Source of the DNA: an uncultured Alistipes sp.
GTDB taxonomy: Bacteria; Bacteroidota; Bacteroidia; Bacteroidales; Rikenellaceae
Assembly (NCBI GenBank): GCA_949286165.1
Contig: CASDZK010000068.1
Coordinates: 1 to 64,000, forward strand
DNA length: 64,000 nucleotides
Direction of reading: 5' to 3'
Each line of letters starts with the position of its first letter. The stretch's first letter is position 1. A model generated the notes under the pieces. It was not told where the DNA came from and made no database searches. It was given only the letters and a program-made list of their open reading frames with translations. Positions 56,591-63,995 of the stretch are shown here, piece after piece. Made by a program: the position numbers and the translations under genes.

Positions 56591-57475
56591 ATGAAAAAAC
56601 TATTCAACTACGGAATTGTCGGTTTATTATGTTTTTTTTCAATCATCATTCCGTCTTGTAACCGCTCCGTTTCTCCCAGCGACAACTCGATTGTCGTATC
56701 CATCGAACCGCTCCGTTACTTCGTAGAAAAGATAACCGACGGACAATTTCCCGTAACCGTTCTCGTTCCTTCCGGCGTAAGTCCGGAAACCTTCGAACCT
56801 TCCGCCCAAAACATCAAAGAAGCAGGCAAATCCCGGTTATTCATCGCTACGGGAGCCTTGGAAGCCGAAGCGAATTTATTGCAGGGCATCTCCGGAACGG
56901 ACCGTTTAATTCTGGCCGACAGCATTTCCCCCATAACCGGCGGACACGACCATCGCCACACAGCAACCGAAGCGCACCATACCCTCCGAAATATCGATCC
57001 GCATATCTGGCTATCTCCTGCGGAAGCCCGGGTCATCACGCAATCCATCACCCGAAAATTATGTGCATTGTACCCAGGTTCCTGCCAGGCATTCCAACAA
57101 AACTGCACTCTGCTATTACAGCAGATCGACTCCCTGGACAGGTATATGACCCGACAATTCGCCGATATGCCATCGAATTGTTTCATCATTTACCATCCCG
57201 CGCTGACCTATTTAGCCCGCCAATACCGCCTCAAACAAATCGCCATCGAAAAAGACGGGAAAGAACCTACCGGCAATGGACTGAAAGCGCTTATCGACAC
57301 GGCCCGAACCCATAACATACGGACATTGTTCTGCCAGACCCAATTGAACAGCCAGGCCGTGCATACGATCGCGAACGAAATAAACGGCCGTGTCGAAATC
57401 ATCGATCCGTTGGCACATAATTGGCTGCAAAACATGTATGCAATTACAGACGCCATAACCGGCAGCTACCAGTAA
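56591..57475 (+). CDS. ZnuA/TroA-type zinc-binding lipoprotein
   Basis: Periplasmic metal-binding component of an ABC importer, 294 aa. The ATG at 56591 gives a lipoprotein signal ending at IIPSC; the longer frame runs back through msrC. Cluster A-1 features include VVSIEPLRYFVEKITDG and VPSGVSPETFEPSAQNIKEAGKS. A His-rich loop GGHDHRHTATEAHH and DPHIWLSP supply the metal ligands, with another His in IYHPALTYLARQY and Asp in IIDPLAHNW. The His loop favours zinc over manganese. It is followed by an ATPase gene 12 bp later, but no permease follows. Confidence 0.9.
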   Translation: MKKLFNYGIVGLLCFFSIIIPSCNRSVSPSDNSIVVSIEPLRYFVEKITDGQFPVTVLVPSGVSPETFEPSAQNIKEAGKSRLFIATGALEAEANLLQGISGTDRLILADSISPITGGHDHRHTATEAHHTLRNIDPHIWLSPAEARVITQSITRKLCALYPGSCQAFQQNCTLLLQQIDSLDRYMTRQFADMPSNCFIIYHPALTYLARQYRLKQIAIEKDGKEPTGNGLKALIDTARTHNIRTLFCQTQLNSQAVHTIANEINGRVEIIDPLAHNWLQNMYAITDAITGSYQ

Positions 57476-57487
57476 AACCAACCGCCA

Positions 57488-58234
57488 ATGTCTCAAAACC
57501 TGTTAATATCCATAAACGACGTTACAACGGGTTATGAAAACCAACCCGTTCTCAGCCATATCAATCTTACGATTCGGCAAAACGACTTCATCGGCATAAT
57601 AGGTCCGAACGGAGGGGGCAAAACCACATTGTTAAAGCTGATTTTAGGTCAATTATCTCCCTGGAGCGGCAAAGTGATTTATCACAACGACGTTCGAAAT
57701 TATATCGGTTATCTGCCCCAATACAACCGTATAGACAAACAGTTTCCTATTCGTATCGAAGAAGTAGTCCTCTCCGGCCTTCAATCCCAAAAACGCATTT
57801 GGGGACGTTATACCAAAACGGACCGAATGAAAGCCGAAGAAATTATGAAAAGGTGCGGAATAGCGCATATCGCCCAACACAACATAGGTTCGGCTTCAGG
57901 CGGTGAACTTCAGCGAGCTTTATTATGCAGGGCTTTGATCTCACAACCTAAATTACTGGTATTGGACGAACCGAACACATTCGTAGATAACCAATTTGAG
58001 AAAGAATTATACCAATTATTAAAAGAGGTAAACGCGCAAATGGCGATAGTGATGGTATCACACGATTTAGGAACCATCACTTCCTATGTAAAAACGATAG
58101 CCTGCGTAAATAGAAATTTGCACTACCATCATTCCAACATCATCACACAAGAACAATTATACAGTTACGATTGCCCGATTTTACTAATCACTCACGGCAA
58201 CGTTCCTCACACCGTACTCGATAAACACGTCTAA
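57488..58234 (+). CDS. ZnuC-type metal ABC transporter ATPase
   Basis: ATPase of a zinc-type importer, 248 aa. Walker A GPNGGGKTT near 43-51, Q-loop IGYLPQYNRIDKQFP, signature GSASGGELQRALLCRAL and Walker B LLVLDEPNTFVD. H-loop is MVSHDLGTITS. The C-terminal residues include YDCPILLITHGNVPHTVLDKH, a His-containing tail of the type often seen in ZnuC-like ATPases. It belongs with the upstream lipoprotein gene. The expected membrane permease gene is absent; the next gene is a convergent XRE regulator. Confidence 0.9.
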   Translation: MSQNLLISINDVTTGYENQPVLSHINLTIRQNDFIGIIGPNGGGKTTLLKLILGQLSPWSGKVIYHNDVRNYIGYLPQYNRIDKQFPIRIEEVVLSGLQSQKRIWGRYTKTDRMKAEEIMKRCGIAHIAQHNIGSASGGELQRALLCRALISQPKLLVLDEPNTFVDNQFEKELYQLLKEVNAQMAIVMVSHDLGTITSYVKTIACVNRNLHYHHSNIITQEQLYSYDCPILLITHGNVPHTVLDKHV

Positions 58235-58251
58235 AAGAAACCATTTTTTAT

Positions 58252-58263
58252 TTACAAATGTAA
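58252..58263 (+). promoter_or_regulatory. TTACAAATGTAA palindrome, site 1
   Basis: Perfect 12-bp palindrome-like site 18 bp after the ZnuC-type stop, between it and the 3' end of the XRE gene. One of six related sites within 853 bp. Confidence 0.6.
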
Positions 58264-58299
58264 CAATATAGATTGTCTACATAAATAACTAACAATGAA

Positions 58300-58725
58300 T
58301 TATTTATAATAATCTCTAAACGTTCCGTCGTTGTATAGAATGACAATTCTGTCTATTTCCTTGTTCTTCTGTACTGCATTATCAATATCTGTCTTATTAT
58401 CAATTTCTTTTACATTTGTAATCCGCTCTTTTTCGTGCGATTTTTTCTCATTCGGTATATCTTCCGGCTCATCGGGAAATAACTCGGGCAGCAAAGGTTC
58501 AGATTGCGGTAATAAAGATCGGTACATATCCCCATTTCCCAACAACAACCAATCCGGATTAAGTTTCGGGTACTTGGAAAGTAATTTTTCAATAAAATCG
58601 AAACTGGGTTTGTTTCGCCCGGATAAAATATGCGATATACTGGAAGGTTGAACCTCCAATTTTTCTGCAAAACGCAAAGCATTCAATCCCTCCGCTTGCA
58701 TGAATTGATAAATTCTATTTTTCAT
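58300..58725 (-). CDS. XRE-type transcriptional regulator
   Basis: DNA-binding protein of 141 aa. The N-terminal helix-turn-helix spans about 16-42 (LRFAEKLEVQPSSISHILSG followed by RNKPSFDF) and the domain closes with LSKYPKLNPDWLLLGNG, as in lambda-repressor-like regulators. The middle is Pro/Glu-rich and probably disordered, and the C terminus is a short conserved-looking strand pair (DRIVILYNDGTFRDYYK). Its promoter at 58761-58792 is overlapped by palindrome site 3, so it very likely represses itself. Its wider targets and signal are unknown. It is AT-rich compared with its neighbours and faces the zinc genes tail to tail. The family is common in Bacteroidota. Confidence 0.85.
   Translation of the reverse strand: MKNRIYQFMQAEGLNALRFAEKLEVQPSSISHILSGRNKPSFDFIEKLLSKYPKLNPDWLLLGNGDMYRSLLPQSEPLLPELFPDEPEDIPNEKKSHEKERITNVKEIDNKTDIDNAVQKNKEIDRIVILYNDGTFRDYYK
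58410..58421 (+). promoter_or_regulatory. TTACATTTGTAA palindrome, site 2 (inside the XRE gene)
   Basis: A perfect copy of the palindrome in the middle of the XRE coding sequence. Confidence 0.55.
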
Positions 58726-58757
58726 ATTCTAAATAAAATTTGGTGCCAACACCTGGA

Positions 58758-58769
58758 TTACAAATGTAT
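58758..58769 (-). promoter_or_regulatory. TTACAAATGTAT palindrome, site 3 (over the XRE -7 element)
   Basis: Differs from the perfect site by one terminal base. It contains TACATTTG on the minus strand, the XRE promoter -7 element, so occupation would block the XRE promoter. Confidence 0.65.
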
Positions 58770-58792
58770 TCTTATTTTTTGATTTATCCAAA
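58761..58792 (-). promoter_or_regulatory. Promoter of the XRE gene
   Basis: On the minus strand TTTG (58792-58789), exactly 20 bp, TACATTTG (58768-58761), a perfect Bacteroidota promoter about 36 bp before the ATG at 58725. Confidence 0.8.
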
Positions 58793-58803
58793 TTCTTTTG
58801 ATG

Positions 58804-58815
58804 TTACAGATGTAA
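58804..58815 (+). promoter_or_regulatory. TTACAGATGTAA palindrome, site 4
   Basis: Copy of the palindrome with G for A at the centre, 12 bp upstream of the XRE -33 element on the minus strand. Confidence 0.6.
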
Positions 58816-59250
58816 TCCAGCCTAATGTGTCATGATCACTCTTGAATATATAGTTTATATAAATAATCTAATTAACTGATTTACAATCTAATATATTTAA
58901 TTATTTAAAATAAAGACATTGTTCTACATATACATTAGATTTTAGATACTTTATCATGCGAATATTGATTTTAAGTAAATTGAATTATAATACTGATTAT
59001 CAATATTTTTACTATTATAAATATCTGATATTAATACGATTTCAATATGGGTAAAAGCAACAGTTATTACAAATGTAATCACGTAATTATGATTACATTT
59101 GTAATAACACGCTTCTACTCCACTTATGATGACCTTTTATTGAATTCTTTCCATGAATCCTTCCTCTCCCCTTCCTGAACCCATACAAAAGAGGAGTAAA
59201 TGTTCTATTAAAAACGACTTAATTATGTTAAATAACAAACCTGAAAAAAA
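58816..59250. other. 435-bp AT-rich region upstream of the XRE gene, no gene seen
   Basis: Very AT-rich with no accepted gene. A 32-codon frame (58956-59054) is tyrosine-rich and looks like chance. Contents are palindrome sites 5 and 6, described separately. It could hold a short RNA or a remnant of a lost gene, but nothing in the sequence decides this. Confidence 0.5.
59063..59108. promoter_or_regulatory. Paired palindromes within a larger inverted repeat, sites 5 and 6
   Basis: TTACAAATGTAA (59067-59078) and TTACATTTGTAA (59093-59104) lie on the arms of a perfect 19-bp inverted repeat (59063-59081 and 59090-59108) with an 8-bp centre. Each contains a TACATTTG-type -7 motif, on opposite strands, though no matching -33 TTTG is present. 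Centre-to-centre distance of the two sites is 26 bp. Confidence 0.65.
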
Positions 59251-59275
59251 CGGGAGTCGAAAAAATCGACTCCCG
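59251..59275 (-). terminator. Terminator of the CBM9-like/kinase operon
   Basis: CGGGAGTCGA and TCGACTCCCG around an AAAAA loop, followed by a T-run on the minus strand, 21 bp after the stop at 59296. Confidence 0.8.
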
Positions 59276-59295
59276 CAATATAAAAGCAAGTAAAC

Positions 59296-59946
59296 TTATT
59301 CGAACTTTATTTTTCCGAAATATTCGGGAACATGAAAATTGGGTTCAGCAGTCGCGATCGGATACTTAGATAAAAAATGAGGTATCGATAGAGCGTCTCC
59401 GCATTTGTAAAAATTCGCCCGGGCTTCTACTCCATTCAAAGAAGCGAATCGATGTTTAAAAAATACCGTCCGAGGAATAATAATGGTCAAGGCCCAACTA
59501 TTTTTGTCACTCGACTTCTCTTCTTCAAACGAAATCCGAGGCAAAGACGGATAACGTAAAATAGTTTTTAAAACGGTTGGTCCGGCATGTTCGGCCAACG
59601 GCTTTTCTTTTCGAAAAGCCAATAAAGCCGTTCCTATGCAGTTAAATTCAAAATTATAGTAACCCGTATCATCGAAAGAAATAAAAAATTCGACGCACGA
59701 ATCGGTCCAAACCGCTCCGTTATCTTCCATAACTCGAGCCATCGTACACTCCTCTTGCACACGATATCGAAGATACAGACAATCTTCGTCATGCGCAATG
59801 CTGAAATTTGCGGAGGGCGAATACGGATATCCTTTCCAATTGACTGTATCGATCCGGTAAGCGGGCAGAGCATCCAACCTCCTGTTCAATTCCTCAGGCA
59901 TTTCTTTTCCTGAAACGGCAATACGGGGTACTTGCAATGTTTCCAT
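59296..59946 (-). CDS. CBM9-like carbohydrate-binding domain protein
   Basis: Protein of 216 aa with a beta-sandwich fold similar to family 9 carbohydrate-binding/DOMON-like domains (GYPYSPSANFSIAHDEDCLYLRYRVQEE, DNGAVWTDSCVEFFISFDD, YYNFEFNCIGTALLAFRKE, WALTIIIPRTVFF). No signal peptide is evident, so it may be cytosolic. The ATG at 59946 overlaps the stop of the kinase-like gene by one base (TGATG); a longer frame extends into that gene and is rejected. It is in an operon with the kinase-like gene, so a sugar ligand is plausible. Confidence 0.8.
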   Translation of the reverse strand: METLQVPRIAVSGKEMPEELNRRLDALPAYRIDTVNWKGYPYSPSANFSIAHDEDCLYLRYRVQEECTMARVMEDNGAVWTDSCVEFFISFDDTGYYNFEFNCIGTALLAFRKEKPLAEHAGPTVLKTILRYPSLPRISFEEEKSSDKNSWALTIIIPRTVFFKHRFASLNGVEARANFYKCGDALSIPHFLSKYPIATAEPNFHVPEYFGKIKFE

Positions 59947-61049
59947 CACGCCTTCAATTTTTCCAGTTCTTGTTCTACCACCTTTTGCATAGCTCCGAAC
60001 TGCTCTTCCATGCTGCACAACAGCTTATATTGAGCATGTGTACGCACCAAATTATGTTCCGGATATTTAATCTTATAATACGTATCCCCATTGATATAAT
60101 CCATCAAGAACCGCAATACTTGTTCATAAGTGATGTATTTGGCGGAAAAAGCGAGGTATTCTTTTTCGTAGTCGTTCAAAAACGAAGCGGTTTGCGAAAG
60201 ATAGCCGGCCGTATATCCCTGAAACATGTCCATACTCATAGATACTTTATTCAAATCGCGATCATCTTCCGCTCCGGTATTGGTATAAGAACGAATGGCA
60301 TCCCCGAAATCATTCAGGCAAGTACTGCCCAACACCGTATCCAGATCGATAACGCACAATACGTTACCCGACTTATCGAACAATATATTATTGATCTTCG
60401 TGTCATTATGGGTTACTCTTGTCGGAATCTTCCCGCTTTCTACCAATTCCCAAAATTTCAACATTTCCGAACGTCGGCTTTCTATCCAAGCGATTTCTTC
60501 CTGTAATCCGGCAACTCGTCCGGCAGCGTTGTTTTTCACAGCCTCGTCCCATTGATCGAAACGGAACCGGATATTGTGGAAACCCGGCAAAATATCGGCC
60601 AATTTCCCTTGAAAATCAGCCAACATGCTCTGGAACTGCCCGATGCCTTTTCCTCCTTGATAAGCCAATTCCGGCGTATCGGCACCATTATAGGCGATCG
60701 TATCGTCTATGAACAAACATACAGCCCAATACTCTCCGTCATCCGTTTTATAGTACAATTTACCATCTTTGGCAGGAATAATCGTCAAGGATTCGCGCAA
60801 CGGATCTCCTCCTCTCCGCTCGATCTTCATTTTCAAATGATCCGTTACCATCTTGATATTCTGCATCATTGCAGGAATATCCGTAAAAATGTTTTTATTT
60901 TTTCGTTGCAAGATATAGCGAGGAGCAGCAGGCTCTTTCAAACGGATAATAAAAGTGTCATTAATGAACCCTTCTCCCAAAGGTTGAACGGTCGCTACGG
61001 TCCCTTCCAATTGAAACCGGTTACTGATTTCTTCTAAATTATAAGCCAT
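59946..61049 (-). CDS. Aminoglycoside-phosphotransferase-fold kinase, NahK-like
   Basis: Kinase of 367 aa with the APH/choline kinase fold. Nucleotide-side sequence: LGEGFINDTFII. Catalytic loop THNDTKINNILFD (Asp in HND, with Asn in the metal site) and the metal Asp in VIDLDTVL. The HNDTKINN form matches N-acetylhexosamine 1-kinases rather than antibiotic-resistance APH enzymes, which suggests a 1-phosphorylation of an amino sugar such as GlcNAc or GalNAc; this is inferred from a motif only. It is the first gene of an operon with the CBM9-like gene. Its coding strand includes the complement of the 15-mer used twice upstream of GH88 (60456-60470), probably by chance. Confidence 0.75.
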   Translation of the reverse strand: MAYNLEEISNRFQLEGTVATVQPLGEGFINDTFIIRLKEPAAPRYILQRKNKNIFTDIPAMMQNIKMVTDHLKMKIERRGGDPLRESLTIIPAKDGKLYYKTDDGEYWAVCLFIDDTIAYNGADTPELAYQGGKGIGQFQSMLADFQGKLADILPGFHNIRFRFDQWDEAVKNNAAGRVAGLQEEIAWIESRRSEMLKFWELVESGKIPTRVTHNDTKINNILFDKSGNVLCVIDLDTVLGSTCLNDFGDAIRSYTNTGAEDDRDLNKVSMSMDMFQGYTAGYLSQTASFLNDYEKEYLAFSAKYITYEQVLRFLMDYINGDTYYKIKYPEHNLVRTHAQYKLLCSMEEQFGAMQKVVEQELEKLKA

Positions 61050-61199
61050 TATTCGATTCTCTTATTTTATTTGTTTGTAAATTTCCTCAAAAACGAATTC
61101 TTATACCGATTTATAATATGCAAATATAATAAACTTATTCGATTGCTTCCAATTATACGGATCATTCTTGTCGTTCCTTCCCCTCCTTGCCTTCTCTTT

Positions 61200-61220
61200 T
61201 AAATGTAAAAAATACATTTA
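61200..61220. promoter_or_regulatory. Inverted repeat upstream of the GH43 promoter
   Basis: TAAATGTA (61200-61207) and TACATTTA (61213-61220) are separated by five A. The pair lies at about -62 to -42 relative to the predicted GH43 transcript start, an activator-like position. The half-site resembles half of the XRE palindrome (ATGTA/TACAT). Confidence 0.5.
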
Positions 61221-61224
61221 TTTA

Positions 61225-61255
61225 TTGGAAGGTCCGGAAAATCCGTTTAACTTTG
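61225..61255 (+). promoter_or_regulatory. Promoter of the second GH43 gene
   Basis: TTG (61225-61227), 20-bp spacer, TAACTTTG (61248-61255), a good Bacteroidota promoter 24 bp before the ATG. Confidence 0.65.
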
Positions 61256-61278
61256 CTTGAAACCAAATCGACTTAAAA

Positions 61279-62277
61279 ATGACTACCAAACGATTATTTC
61301 TCATTGGCTTGTTGTCGTTCATTATTCCGTACGACCTATCTTCCGCTTTGCTGTACGCCCAGGAGAGTACGCCGGAAGAAAAAACGTTCAAAGCATCGGG
61401 CAACCCGATTTTCAGGCATAAATATACCGCAGACCCGGCAGCTTTGGTATATAAAGACACCCTATACATTTATGCCGGCCATGACGAATGTCCCCCTCCG
61501 CACAACTATTATTGCCTGAATGAATGGCTGGTATTTTCTTCTTCCGACCTGGAAACCTGGACGGAACATCCGGTTCCCCTCCGCCCTTCCGATTTCCAAT
61601 GGGCCAAAGGGGAAGCCTGGGCTTCTCAGGTCATCGAAAGAAACGGCAAATTTTATTGGTACGTAACCGTAGAACATCAGAAGGGGGGAAAATCGATCGG
61701 CGTAGCCGTTGCCGATACGCCGACAGGCCCGTTTAAAGACGCCAGAGGCTCGGCCCTGATTACCAACGACATGACCCAAGCAACGAAAATTGCCTGGGAC
61801 GACATCGACCCTACCGTATTCATCGATACGGACGGCCAGGCCTACCTGATATGGGGAAACACCCAGTGTTACATGATGAAACTGAAAGAAAACATGATAG
61901 AAGCCGACGGCCCCATCATCCCCGTAGAACTGCCCCGTTTTACGGAAGCCCCATGGATACACAAATACAAAGATCTTTATTATTTATCCTACGCTTCCGA
62001 ATTTCCGGAAAAAACGGTTTACGCCACATCCAAAAGCATCGAAGGCCCCTGGGAATATAAAGGGATATTGAACGAATTGTCTGGAAATTCCAACACCAAC
62101 CATCAAGCTATCGTCGAATTCAAAGGGAAGTGGTACTTTATTTACCATAACGGAGGAGCCGATGTCAATGGCGGCAGTTTTCGCAGGTCGGTATGTATTG
62201 ACTATCTGCATTACAACCGGGACGGAAGCATAAAACGGATACAGATGACCAGTGAAGGCGTTAAACCGGCCAAATGA
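61279..62277 (+). CDS. GH43 family glycosidase, second copy
   Basis: Secreted beta-propeller glycosidase of 332 aa with a signal peptide ending near YAQ. The catalytic carboxylates are recognisable: base Asp52 in YTADPAALVY, Asp176 in DDIDPTVFID and acid Glu222 in RFTEAPWIHK. The HDECPPPHNYYCLNEW insertion and GDPTPxxxxx-free loop suggest a subgroup acting on arabino- or galacto-oligosaccharides. It is not part of a cluster but has its own promoter and terminator. Relationship to the GH43 at 40908 is distant, so it is not a recent duplicate. Confidence 0.88.
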   Translation: MTTKRLFLIGLLSFIIPYDLSSALLYAQESTPEEKTFKASGNPIFRHKYTADPAALVYKDTLYIYAGHDECPPPHNYYCLNEWLVFSSSDLETWTEHPVPLRPSDFQWAKGEAWASQVIERNGKFYWYVTVEHQKGGKSIGVAVADTPTGPFKDARGSALITNDMTQATKIAWDDIDPTVFIDTDGQAYLIWGNTQCYMMKLKENMIEADGPIIPVELPRFTEAPWIHKYKDLYYLSYASEFPEKTVYATSKSIEGPWEYKGILNELSGNSNTNHQAIVEFKGKWYFIYHNGGADVNGGSFRRSVCIDYLHYNRDGSIKRIQMTSEGVKPAK

Positions 62278-62306
62278 AAAAAGCAGGGATTTACCCTGCT
62301 TTTTTC
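62275..62306. terminator. Bidirectional terminator, GH43 and DHOD-like
   Basis: AAAAAAGCAGGG and CCCTGCTTTTTT around a 5-nt loop, T-run on both strands, between convergent genes. Confidence 0.85.
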
Positions 62307-62316
62307 ATTATATCGA

Positions 62317-63294
62317 TTACCCTTGATACGATGAAAAATACTTCATAAACTGAGCGCGTTCATAACCCAATGAATTTTTCGTATGACTGCTGTTCATCAT
62401 GCCGACAAACTCATTCGTAGATTTATATCCGTGCCGTTGCATCCAATCCGCCAAGAAGTCATTCATATATTTGATAATCGTATCGCCGCCCTTATAAACG
62501 GAAGAGCATACCTGAACGGCCTTAGCTCCCGCCAATAACATTTTTACGACGGACTCGCCGCTTTCGATACCGGAAGATGCGGCATAATCCACAAAAGGAA
62601 CTTCCGCACTGGCTCTTCCGATCCAACGGGTTAAAGTTCGCATTTCCACATGCGTGCTCAACGTGCCGTTCGATCCGACCGTAAAATCTTCGATATCGAT
62701 GTCCGGTTCATAAAAACGATTGAACATGACGACCCCCTTGACGCCGCGGAAATACAAGGCATTGACGATATACAGCGGATTGGTAAAGTGATTCGACAAT
62801 TTCACGGATACCGGTATAGACAAAGCCTTGGCCACCTCTCCCGCCGTCTGCAAATAACGGTCTTCGATCTGTCCGGCGCTCTGGTCTTTAGATTCGGGCA
62901 TAAAGAAAATGTTGAGCTCCAAAGCATCGGCGCCGGCCGTTTCCACTTCCCGCGCATATTTGACCCATTCGCCCCCTTTCGTACAGTTGATGCTGGCAAT
63001 TATCGGCACCGTACACTCCTTTTTGGCTTCCCGAATCAAAGTCACGTACTTCTCCAGCGTATTGTCCTTGATATAGGCATTTATATAATCGGCCGCTTCC
63101 GGATATTCCGGATAAACATCCATAACCGAAGCCTCCCGCAACATCTGTTCTTCGAACAAAGACTTCAAAACGACAGCACCGGCATGCATTCCGTTTTTCC
63201 GAATATTCTCCAACGACGAGGTCAATCCGGAACTTCCCAAAATAACCGGCGATTTCAACTTCAACCCTAAATAAGTGGTTTCAATATTTACCAT
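62317..63294 (-). CDS. Dihydroorotate dehydrogenase-like flavoprotein
   Basis: FMN-binding TIM-barrel protein of 325 aa related to class 1 dihydroorotate dehydrogenases. Visible features are TTYLGLKLKSPVILGSSGLTSS, VVLKSLFEEQ, ALELNIFF, IPVSVKLSNHFTNP and GAKAVQVCSSVYKGG, the last being a phosphate-binding loop. The catalytic Cys/Ser region normally in GNPL-type enzymes is altered, and NCTKGGEW suggests a divergent substrate. Such DHOD-like proteins occur in Bacteroidota beside a true PyrD, so the role in pyrimidine synthesis is uncertain. It lies 42 bp after the YggS-type gene in one operon. Confidence 0.8.
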   Translation of the reverse strand: MVNIETTYLGLKLKSPVILGSSGLTSSLENIRKNGMHAGAVVLKSLFEEQMLREASVMDVYPEYPEAADYINAYIKDNTLEKYVTLIREAKKECTVPIIASINCTKGGEWVKYAREVETAGADALELNIFFMPESKDQSAGQIEDRYLQTAGEVAKALSIPVSVKLSNHFTNPLYIVNALYFRGVKGVVMFNRFYEPDIDIEDFTVGSNGTLSTHVEMRTLTRWIGRASAEVPFVDYAASSGIESGESVVKMLLAGAKAVQVCSSVYKGGDTIIKYMNDFLADWMQRHGYKSTNEFVGMMNSSHTKNSLGYERAQFMKYFSSYQG

Positions 63295-63335
63295 AACTCA
63301 CTATGTTTAATTATTTACATTATCCATCAATTATC

Positions 63336-63995
63336 CTACCGAAAAATACGGCTTCCTACCCGTATCATCGTACTGCCCTCTTCCACGGCCAATTCGTAAT
63401 CGTTAGACATTCCCATAGAAAGCGTATCGAACGTCTCTTCTTCATTGAAATACGTTTTTTTCACATGGTCGAAAATACGTTTCAGTTTTCGGAATTCTTC
63501 CCGTATCAACTGCCGATCGTCCGAGAAAGTCGCCATTCCCATAACTCCCCGTATCCGGACATGAGACATGCCTTTCCACGGCGCCGAATCCAGATAAGCA
63601 TATAATTCAGACTCTTCCCATCCGTGTTTCGTGCTTTCCTGAGCAACATGCATTTCAAGTAATACATCCAATACGCGATCCCGTTTCCGACCTTCCTTCT
63701 GGATCGCATCGAGCAATTTTCCCGAATCGACGGAATGAATCAAAGCGACGAACGGCGCAATATATTTTACTTTGTTCGTCTGTAAAGAACCTATAAAATG
63801 CCATTGAATATCTTTCGGCAAAGCCTCGTATTTCTCTTCCAATTCCCGCGGGCGGTTCTCTCCGAAAATGCGGGCGCCTCCCCCGTACGCTTCTCTTATC
63901 TCCTCGATACTCCTCATTTTGGACACGGTAACCAACGTAACTCCCTTGCCGGCGATCTTATCGTTGATTTCCATGATGTTTTTTACAATACTCAT
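63336..63995 (-). CDS. YggS/PLPBP family PLP-binding protein
   Basis: PLP homeostasis protein of 219 aa, cytosolic. The PLP Schiff-base Lys is Lys26 in VTVSKMRS, followed by GARIFGENRPRELEEKYEAL and WHFIGSLQTNKVKYI. The later VRIRGVMGMATFSDD and the end LSMGMSNDYELAVEEGSTMIRVGSRIF are the PLP-phosphate site. The family keeps free PLP in balance and affects amino-acid and vitamin B6 metabolism; it has no proven enzyme activity. The start ATG (63993-63995) is only five bases from the window edge, so the upstream region is not visible. The DHOD-like gene follows. Confidence 0.92.
   Translation of the reverse strand: MSIVKNIMEINDKIAGKGVTLVTVSKMRSIEEIREAYGGGARIFGENRPRELEEKYEALPKDIQWHFIGSLQTNKVKYIAPFVALIHSVDSGKLLDAIQKEGRKRDRVLDVLLEMHVAQESTKHGWEESELYAYLDSAPWKGMSHVRIRGVMGMATFSDDRQLIREEFRKLKRIFDHVKKTYFNEEETFDTLSMGMSNDYELAVEEGSTMIRVGSRIFR

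Noticed and set aside
58956-59054. 32-codon frame in the AT-rich gap upstream of the XRE gene
   Set aside because: Composition (many Tyr, Asn, Ile) reflects AT-rich DNA; no ribosome-binding site seen.
60456-60470. Third exact copy of the 15-mer TTTCAACATTTCCGA
   Set aside because: Single copy, inside a coding region in frame with conserved-looking residues, no promoter nearby; probably coincidence, though noted.
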